Origin: Deltaproteobacteria bacterium | GTDB lineage: Bacteria > Desulfobacterota > Desulfobaccia > Desulfobaccales > 0-14-0-80-60-11 | Direction: 5' to 3' | Assembly: GCA_019308625.1 (NCBI GenBank) | Contig: JAFDHU010000106.1 | Span: 1-5,553 of the forward strand | DNA length: 5,553 bases | Part shown: one piece after another, positions 1-4,140 of the stretch | Layout of the letters: every line of letters starts with the position of its first letter | Numbering within the stretch: position 1 is the stretch's first letter | Position numbers and translations under genes: made by a program | Notes under the pieces: model-generated | What the model saw: the letters and a program-made list of their open reading frames with translations, nothing else | What the model was told of the DNA's origin: nothing | Databases searched by the model: none

Positions 1-662
1 CCCCGGGAACGGGCCTCCAGCCAGCGGCCCAGCAGGATAAAGGTGATGATTACCGCGGTGGTGTCATAGTAAACCGCAGCTTCCTGGCCGAAGGCGGCCA
101 CCTGGGCCGGGAAGAAGGTGACCCACACCGAGTAGCCATAGGCCGCCGAGGTCCCCAGGGCCACCAGGGAATCCATGTTGGCGGAAAAGTGCCGGGCCGC
201 CCGCAGGGCTCCTACAAAGAAGGGCGCCCCGGCATAAAACAGCACCGGCGTGGTCAGGGAGAACATCAGCAAATGGGAGGTTTCCCGGGAGAGGCCCAGG
301 GAAAACGTGGGAAAAAGATACGTCAGGGATAAGACAAATACCGGCAGACTTAAGCTCAAGGCCAAGAGGAAGCGCCGCTTCAAGGCCCGGGTCTCCACCT
401 CCGGCTGGGGTGCCGGGGCGGGGAGTTCTCCGGCCCGGGTCCAGCTTTCCACCTGGTAGCCGGCCTGGGTCACCGTGGCCTTCAAATCCTCCACCGTCAC
501 CCGGGCCGGGTCATAGCGGACCAGGGCCTTGCGGGTGGCCAGATTGACCCGGGCCTCCAGTACCCCCGGTACGGCTTTAAGGGCGCGCTCCACCCGGGCC
601 ACGCAGGCGGCGCAGTGCAACCCTCCCAGAACTATAGAGATTTCCGCAGGTTCTGCAGCCAT
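1..662 (-). CDS. copA: Copper-type P1B-ATPase (CopA-like), N-terminal part; rest lies beyond the left edge
   Basis: Translating the minus strand from the ATG at 662-660 gives 220 open codons to the window edge. An in-frame TAG two codons upstream makes this the earliest possible ATG. Residues about 8-70 form a heavy-metal-associated (HMA) domain. Its metal site reads GLHCAAC, with Cys17 and Cys20, where GMxCxxC is usual. A proline-rich linker follows (about 79-90). Four hydrophobic segments come next, at about 97-118, 131-152, 163-185 and 200-212. They carry family signatures: NMDSLVALGT at 162-171 and LGRWLEARSR at 211-220. Known of the family: these inner-membrane pumps use ATP to export Cu(I) or Ag(I) from the cytoplasm. 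The CPC transport motif, the DKTG phosphorylation site and the ATP-binding domain lie off the window, so the metal specificity is inferred from the HMA cysteines and overall similarity. The gene is divergent from the M23 peptidase. I see no good Shine-Dalgarno sequence. The family assignment is firm, copper versus silver less so. Confidence 0.93.
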   Translation of the reverse strand, partial: MAAEPAEISIVLGGLHCAACVARVERALKAVPGVLEARVNLATRKALVRYDPARVTVEDLKATVTQAGYQVESWTRAGELPAPAPQPEVETRALKRRFLLALSLSLPVFVLSLTYLFPTFSLGLSRETSHLLMFSLTTPVLFYAGAPFFVGALRAARHFSANMDSLVALGTSAAYGYSVWVTFFPAQVAAFGQEAAVYYDTTAVIITFILLGRWLEARSR

Positions 663-668
663 GATCTA

Positions 669-696
669 TTGACCCAAACCGCACCGATAATAACAT
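669..696 (+). promoter_or_regulatory. Candidate sigma-70 promoter for the M23 peptidase gene
   Basis: TTGACC at 669-674 matches the -35 consensus at five of six bases. It is followed after 16 bp by TAACAT at 691-696, which matches the -10 consensus at four of six. Transcription would start near 703, leaving a leader of roughly 95 nt before the ATG at 800. The -35 box lies only 7 bp outside the copA start codon, so this promoter would sit inside the copA leader and could interfere with copA expression. This is a motif match only. Confidence 0.35.
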
Positions 697-717
697 ACTA
701 CCAGATTGGACCAGCAA
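687..717 (-). promoter_or_regulatory. Candidate copA promoter with a 19-bp spacer
   Basis: On the minus strand TTGCTG (717-712, only three of six matches) is followed after 19 bp by TATTAT (692-687, five of six matches). A 19-bp spacer is longer than optimal for sigma-70 but is typical of promoters activated by MerR-family regulators such as CueR, which often control copA genes. Against this, the spacer lacks the long CueR-type dyad; only a short CCA-N3-TGG symmetry is visible. It overlaps the proposed rightward promoter. This is a tentative call. Confidence 0.22.
700..714. repeat. Direct repeat ACCAG, one helical turn apart, in the divergent promoter region
   Basis: ACCAG occurs at 700-704 and again at 710-714, exactly 10 bp apart. 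The repeat lies within the spacer and -35 area of the proposed copA promoter and just downstream of the proposed rightward -10 box. Two half-sites on the same DNA face could be an operator, but five-base repeats also arise by chance. Confidence 0.25.
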
Positions 718-771
718 TCAAAAACTGAGCCGGGCAACCAGGGATTGGGCCCAAAAAGGAACCTCCTCCTG

Positions 772-785
772 GCGGCGACCGCCGC
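772..785 (+). other. Small GC-rich hairpin in the leader of the M23 gene
   Basis: GCGGC at 772-776 can pair with GCCGC at 781-785 around the loop GACC. An alternative register pairs GGCGG at 771-775 with CCGCC at 779-783. It ends 6 bp before the weak AAGG (792-795) that could serve as ribosome binding site for the ATG at 800. It might modulate initiation, but it is short and has no T tract, so it is not a terminator. Confidence 0.3.
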
Positions 786-799
786 GGGGTCAAGGCAGA

Positions 800-2311
800 A
801 TGCGGGCCCGGGGACAAAGCCCTTTCTTGCCCCAGCAGAAATTTGCTGATACCATAATGCGCATGTTCAAGCGCCGGAAGTCTTTGGGAAGCCGGAAGAC
901 CGGCTTGATGGTGTGGCTGGTGCCCCTGGCCTTGGCGGGCCTGCTGGTGTGGTGGGGCGTCCCGAAGCTGGATTGGGGCGAGCCCTGGGTCAGGCTGTTA
1001 GCACCGCCGGAGCAGATGGTGCTCGGGGCCAAGACTTCCATAACAGTGAAGGCAGGGGACGCCGACAGCGGCCTTCGGGAGGTCCGGGTCGCGGTGACCC
1101 AGGGCGGACAGGAAAAAGTGGTCCTGAATCGGGCCTTCCCCCCGGGAGGGGAGCCGGGGGTGGAAGAGGAGATCCCGGTGATCATTGAGGCCCGGGCCCT
1201 GGGCCTGAAAGAAGGCCAGGGGGTGCTCACTGTCATCGCCCGGGACCGGTCCTGGCACAACTTCTTCCGAGGTCGCACCCGGACCCTGACCAAAGAGGTG
1301 GTCATTGACCTGGTGCCGGTGAACCTTACCTTTCTGTCGGTCAACCACCTGCTGCACTGCGGCGGTACCGGCGTGCTGGTCTACCACCTCAACAAGGAGG
1401 TGAAGGCCAGCGGTGTCAGGGTGGGCGGTTTCCTTTACCGGGGCTTTCCCCGCCCCGGAGGGGAGCCAGGCGATTATGTGGTGCTGTTTCCCGTGCCTCT
1501 GGAGCCGGAGCGACCCTTGCAGATAGAGCTGGTGGCCCAACCCCGGTGGGGGCGGGAAGTGAAACGCACTATATCCCTGAACCTCAAGCCCCGGCGCTGG
1601 CGGCAGGATGAGCTGAACCTCTCAGAGGCCTTTCTGCGCCGGGTGGCTGCAGCTTTTGGGGCGGGAGGCGAGCCGGTGCAGGGCTTTCTGTCGGTCAACC
1701 GGGAGCTGCGGCGGGCCAACCACGAGAAGGTGCGGGAAATCTGCCGGGAAAGCCAGCCGAAGCAGCTCTGGGAGGGGGCCTTCCAACGCTTCCGGGGCAA
1801 GCCCATGGCCCGCTTCGGGGATCAGCGCACCTATATTTTTGCCGGGAAAGTTATAGACCACCAGGTGCATCTGGGGGAAGATCTGGCCTCCCTGGAGCGC
1901 AGCCCGATTCCCGCGGCCAACCACGGCCTGGTGGTCTGGGCCGGACCTTTGGGGATTTATGGCAACACGGTGATTCTGGACCACGGCCTGGGGGTGTTTT
2001 CCATGTACGGCCACCTGAGCCGGATTGAGGTAAAGCCGGGCGACCGGGTACGCAAGGGCCAGATTCTGGGCCGCACCGGCGCCACCGGACTGGCCGGCGG
2101 CGATCACCTGCATTTCTCCGTGCTGCTGCAGGGGGAATTTGTGGACCCCCGGGAGTGGTGGGACCCCCACTGGCACCGCGACCAGGTGCAGAATCTGCTG
2201 CTGGCCCGGGCCGCTTCCAGGCAAGACGCCGCCTCCGGCCCTGGCGGGGCCGAAGGCAAGCCACGAAGCCGAAAGAAGGGCTCACTCATCAAAAGGAGGC
2301 CCCGCCGCTAG
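800..2311 (+). CDS. Membrane-anchored M23 (LytM-type) peptidase with Ig-like N-terminal modules
   Basis: This 503-residue protein has a basic cytoplasmic N-terminus, one membrane segment at about 36-52, a long periplasmic region, and a C-terminal M23 domain at about 345-455. Residues about 64-172 and 173-265 look like two beta-rich, Ig-like modules; this is judged from pattern only. The M23 site is complete: HLGED supplies His357 and Asp361, YGHLS supplies His405, and DHLHF supplies His436 and His438. By analogy with LytM, His357, Asp361 and His438 bind zinc, while His405 and His436 are catalytic. The protein is therefore predicted to be an active metallo-endopeptidase cutting peptidoglycan cross-bridges or stem peptides, not a degenerate EnvC-like activator. 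The tail (about 466-503) is rich in Arg and Lys and looks disordered. The start is uncertain: the ATG at 800 has only AAGG 4 nt upstream, and in-frame ATGs at 857 (residue 20) and 863 (residue 22) would still keep the membrane anchor. Confidence 0.9.
   Translation: MRARGQSPFLPQQKFADTIMRMFKRRKSLGSRKTGLMVWLVPLALAGLLVWWGVPKLDWGEPWVRLLAPPEQMVLGAKTSITVKAGDADSGLREVRVAVTQGGQEKVVLNRAFPPGGEPGVEEEIPVIIEARALGLKEGQGVLTVIARDRSWHNFFRGRTRTLTKEVVIDLVPVNLTFLSVNHLLHCGGTGVLVYHLNKEVKASGVRVGGFLYRGFPRPGGEPGDYVVLFPVPLEPERPLQIELVAQPRWGREVKRTISLNLKPRRWRQDELNLSEAFLRRVAAAFGAGGEPVQGFLSVNRELRRANHEKVREICRESQPKQLWEGAFQRFRGKPMARFGDQRTYIFAGKVIDHQVHLGEDLASLERSPIPAANHGLVVWAGPLGIYGNTVILDHGLGVFSMYGHLSRIEVKPGDRVRKGQILGRTGATGLAGGDHLHFSVLLQGEFVDPREWWDPHWHRDQVQNLLLARAASRQDAASGPGGAEGKPRSRKKGSLIKRRPRR
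1145..1677 (+). repeat. Three in-frame copies of a GGEP-coding 14-mer within the M23 gene
   Basis: GGAGGGGAGCCGGG (1145-1158), GGAGGGGAGCCAGG (1457-1470) and GGAGGCGAGCCGGT (1664-1677) each encode Gly-Gly-Glu-Pro in the reading frame, at residues 116, 220 and 289. The first two differ at one base. The copies lie in probable loops of the two Ig-like modules and just before the peptidase-proximal segment. They may be relics of module duplication or simply favoured turn sequences. Confidence 0.4.
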
Positions 2312-2351
2312 TTCCAGCAGGGCAAAACGGGCAAAGGGGAGGGCCGGCGGC

Positions 2352-2368
2352 CTGCTGCAGCAGTTTTT
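2352..2368 (+). terminator. Candidate intrinsic terminator downstream of the M23 gene
   Basis: The perfect 12-bp palindrome CTGCTGCAGCAG (2352-2363) is followed directly by TTTTT (2364-2368), 41 bp after the M23 stop codon. The stem can form only about four pairs around a four-base loop, so it is short and its efficiency is doubtful. Confidence 0.4.
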
Positions 2369-2386
2369 CAGACCAATTTTACTCTC

Positions 2387-2403
2387 CCCCGCCGGGGCGT
2401 TTT
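2387..2403 (+). terminator. Second, weak terminator-like hairpin after the M23 gene
   Basis: CCCC (2387-2390) can pair with GGGG (2394-2397) around a GCC loop, followed by CG and TTTT (2400-2403). The stem has only four GC pairs. It may back up the palindrome 20 bp upstream, but it is weak on its own. Confidence 0.28.
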
Positions 2404-2491
2404 CTGATAAGAAAAAAGGTGCGGCCCGGCGCGCCGCCAGGCCGGCGGGTTTCCTCTAACGGCCAAGGGCCGGAACAAAGCCTTTCCTAAC

Positions 2492-2512
2492 GGAGGTTCA
2501 TGGACCTACATG
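2492..2512 (+). promoter_or_regulatory. Ribosome binding site of yciO with an intervening out-of-frame ATG
   Basis: GGAGG at 2492-2496 is the only good Shine-Dalgarno sequence near yciO. The in-frame ATG (2510-2512) lies 13 nt downstream, longer than the usual 5-9. An out-of-frame ATG at 2500-2502 lies only 3 nt away, too close for efficient use. No other in-frame start exists between the SD and 2510, and homology with YciO begins shortly after that Met, so 2510 is chosen. Confidence 0.6.
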
Positions 2513-3136
2513 AAAGCCAAGCTGCCAACCATCCTGAAAATCAACCCCGTCAACCCCCAGGAGCGTCTGCTGCGCCGGGTGGCCGCGGCGCTGGAGACCG
2601 GCGAACTCATCGGCTACCCCACTGACACCGGCTACGCCTTGGGCTGTGATCTCTACAATACCAGAGGCATTGCCAAACTCTATCAGATCAAGCGGCGGCC
2701 TTTGTCCAAGCCCTTCAGCTTTATCTGTGCTGACCTCAAGAACATCAGCGAATACGCCCGGGTGGGCAATTACGCCTACAAGACCATGAAGCGCCTGCTG
2801 CCCGGCCCCTATACCTTTATCCTGGAGGCCTCCCGGCAGGTGCCCAAGATTCTGCAGACCAAGCGGAACACCGTGGGCATCCGGGTGCCCAACCACCCCA
2901 TCGCCCTGGGGCTCATCAAAATCCTGGGCCACCCCATCATCTCCACCGGCGCCAACCTGGCCGGCAGTCTGGCGGAAAGCGACCCTTACGACATTGCCGA
3001 AATGTTCAAGCCGCACCTGAGCGTCGTTATTGACGCAGGCATTATTCCGCCCAAGCCCTCCAGCATCATTTCCCTGATAGATGACGTGCCGGAGGTCATC
3101 CGGGAAGGACAGGGGGATGTGAGCGCCTTTGCCTGA
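2510..3136 (+). CDS. yciO: YciO-type YrdC/Sua5-family protein (threonylcarbamoyl-AMP synthase-like)
   Basis: This 208-residue protein is a single YrdC domain without the C-terminal Sua5 extension. Length and sequence resemble E. coli YciO (about 206 aa) more than TsaC. The visible signatures are YPTDTGYALGC at 36-46, KRRPLSKPF at 61-69 (the basic ATP/substrate-binding loop), PGPYTFIL at 98-105, RVPNHP at 125-130, STGANLAG at 145-152, and the C-terminal REGQGDVSAF at 198-207. Known of the family: TsaC/Sua5 enzymes make threonylcarbamoyl-adenylate from Thr, bicarbonate and ATP, for the t6A modification at position 37 of ANN-decoding tRNAs. YciO shares the fold and catalytic residues, but its cellular role is less settled. 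Whether this is the cell's main t6A enzyme therefore cannot be told here; that depends on whether a separate tsaC/sua5 exists elsewhere. It is a cytoplasmic protein, convergent with sppA and ended by the shared terminator 31 bp downstream. Confidence 0.88.
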   Translation: MKAKLPTILKINPVNPQERLLRRVAAALETGELIGYPTDTGYALGCDLYNTRGIAKLYQIKRRPLSKPFSFICADLKNISEYARVGNYAYKTMKRLLPGPYTFILEASRQVPKILQTKRNTVGIRVPNHPIALGLIKILGHPIISTGANLAGSLAESDPYDIAEMFKPHLSVVIDAGIIPPKPSSIISLIDDVPEVIREGQGDVSAFA

Positions 3137-3160
3137 GGGCGGCTCTCAAAAAAGCCAAGC

Positions 3161-3191
3161 AAAAAAAGGTGGGCCCGCAAGCCCACCCTTT
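3161..3191. terminator. Bidirectional intrinsic terminator between convergent yciO and sppA
   Basis: GGTGGGC (3168-3174) pairs perfectly with GCCCACC (3181-3187) around the six-base loop CCGCAA, giving a 7-bp GC-rich stem. In the leftward direction the stem is followed directly by seven T (complement of A 3161-3167), a strong classical terminator beginning 27 bp after the sppA stop codon. In the rightward direction the stem is followed by CTTT and then further T-rich sequence (CTGGTTCTTTT), which can end yciO transcription less strongly. Confidence 0.88.
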
Positions 3192-3213
3192 CTGGTTCTT
3201 TTCAGGAGCGGCC

Positions 3214-4104
3214 TTACCTGAACCAGGGTGGCAGGAAGGCCGGCTCCGGGTAGGGGAAGGCCAGGCTGGCCAAGCTTTCCTCCACCTCCCGGCCCAGGAT
3301 GAAGCTCAGGAGGGAAAAGCGCTTCTTTTCGGGGAACACGGTTTCCACTTTGCCTTTGATGCCGCCCAGGCGGCCGGCCTTTTCCACCGCGTCCTGGAAG
3401 TTGCCCATCTCATCCACCAGCCCCAGCTCTTTGGCCTTCTGGCCGGTGAAGATGCGGCCGTCCGCCAGTTTCTTCACCTTCTCCAAAGGCAGTTTGCGGT
3501 TGCGGGCCACATCGGCGATGAACTGCTGGTGGATACTGTCCAGCAGACTCTGCAGCACGGCCCGCTCCTTGGGGGTTATGGGTCGGAAGGGGGAGCCCAG
3601 GTCCTTCAGCTCCCCGGCCTGGATGGAGTAAAAATCCACGCCCAGTTTTTTGACCAGGTTCTCCACGTTCACCAGCTTGATGATGACTCCGATGCTGCCG
3701 GTGGCGGTGCCCGGGTTGGCGAAAATCACATCCGCGGCGCAGGCCACGTAGTAGCCCCCGGAGGCGGCCACGGTCCCCAGGGAGGCCACCACCTTCTTCT
3801 TTTTCCTGGTCCTCTCAATTTCCCGCATAATCTCCTGGGAGGGCCCCACCGCGCCCCCCGGCGAGTCAATGCGCACCACAATGGCCTTGATGTGGTCTGC
3901 CTCGGCGAACTGCCGCAGGTTCTTCAGGACGGGCAGCGACTTGGTGATGAGCCCTTTGATCTCAATCACTCCTACCTTGTCCTTGGCGAACCACAGAGAT
4001 CCCTTTTCCCACCAGGTAAAGGTTATAAGGGAAAGCCCCACCAGAAAAACCAATACCAAAAGCGTGAGCAAACAGGATGAAAGGACGGGACGACGCTTTT
4101 CCAT
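3214..4104 (-). CDS. sppA: Signal peptide peptidase SppA, short single-domain S49 serine protease
   Basis: This 296-residue protein has one N-terminal membrane segment (about 9-30) and an S49 peptidase domain (about 43-255). The nucleophile is Ser115 in the signature TVAASGGYY (111-119). The general base is Lys167 in GELKDLGSPFR (164-174). Their 52-residue spacing equals that of the Ser147/Lys199 dyad of Bacillus subtilis SppA. Other conserved stretches are RIDSPGGAVGPS (78-89) and GSIGVI (136-141). It is the short, single-protease-domain form, unlike the roughly 618-residue double-domain E. coli SppA, so it should work as an oligomeric ring. Role: cutting signal peptides left in the membrane after secretion, with the active site outside the cytoplasm. 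The start at 4104 lies 36 bp behind the rpsA stop and has only a weak SD (AGGG close to the ATG), suggesting co-transcription and possibly coupled translation with rpsA. The 3' end is followed by a strong terminator. Confidence 0.95.
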   Translation of the reverse strand: MEKRRPVLSSCLLTLLVLVFLVGLSLITFTWWEKGSLWFAKDKVGVIEIKGLITKSLPVLKNLRQFAEADHIKAIVVRIDSPGGAVGPSQEIMREIERTRKKKKVVASLGTVAASGGYYVACAADVIFANPGTATGSIGVIIKLVNVENLVKKLGVDFYSIQAGELKDLGSPFRPITPKERAVLQSLLDSIHQQFIADVARNRKLPLEKVKKLADGRIFTGQKAKELGLVDEMGNFQDAVEKAGRLGGIKGKVETVFPEKKRFSLLSFILGREVEESLASLAFPYPEPAFLPPWFR

Positions 4105-4125
4105 AGCCCTGCCGTCTGGTTTCTG

Positions 4126-4140
4126 CCCCGGTTGGCGGGG
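4126..4140 (-). other. Small hairpin at the rpsA-sppA junction
   Basis: CCCCG (4126-4130) can pair with CGGGG (4136-4140) around GTTGG. In the leftward transcript it begins directly after the rpsA stop codon and ends 21 nt before the sppA ATG. It has no T tract after it, so it is not an intrinsic terminator. It could slow ribosome or exonuclease movement at the junction, but may be incidental in GC-rich DNA. Confidence 0.3.

Larger units (their letters stand above)
2312..2509. other. Structured GC-rich gap between the M23 gene and yciO; no gene seen
   Basis: I found no convincing coding region or RNA gene in these 198 bp. The gap contains several inverted repeats. CTGCTGCAGCAG (2352-2363) precedes T5, and CCCC/GGGG (2387-2397) precedes a T run. 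CGGCGCGCCG (2427-2436) is a perfect palindrome. CCGCC/GGCGG (2434-2448) precedes GTTT. In the leftward direction GCGGC/GCCGC (2421-2437) is followed by ACC and six T, so it could stop antisense transcription. CAGCAGG (2315-2321) can also pair with CCTGCTG (2351-2357), in competition with the first palindrome. I see no good promoter for yciO here. Confidence 0.5.

Noticed and set aside
250..459. A 69-codon plus-strand frame near the left edge
   Set aside because: It lies wholly opposite the conserved CopA N-terminus, is very Arg/Lys-rich and has no ribosome binding site.
790..1344. A 184-codon open frame on the minus strand, antisense to the M23 gene
   Set aside because: Composition is typical of a shadow frame (Arg/Ser/Pro/Thr-rich, no motif), while the plus strand encodes a complete peptidase.
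2291..2299. Strong SD-like AAAAGGAGG near the end of the M23 gene
   Set aside because: No start codon follows at a usable distance; the bases simply encode the Lys/Arg-rich tail.
2401..2411. TGATAA/GATAAG as a -10 box for yciO
   Set aside because: No acceptable -35 element lies 15-19 bp upstream, where the sequence is C-rich.
2316..2500. Possible cyclic-di-GMP (GEMM) riboswitch before yciO: AGGGCAAAAC near 2319 and CAAAGCC...CCTAA near 2476
   Set aside because: The two fragments are about 150 nt apart, far more than in GEMM aptamers, and the conserved second helix with its tetraloop receptor is missing; the match looks accidental.
3169..4080. A 303-codon open frame on the plus strand, antisense to sppA
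   Set aside because: sppA on the opposite strand has a complete family match with a correctly spaced Ser/Lys dyad. The antisense translation is Gly/His/Gln-rich without any recognisable motif; long antisense frames are common in GC-rich genes.
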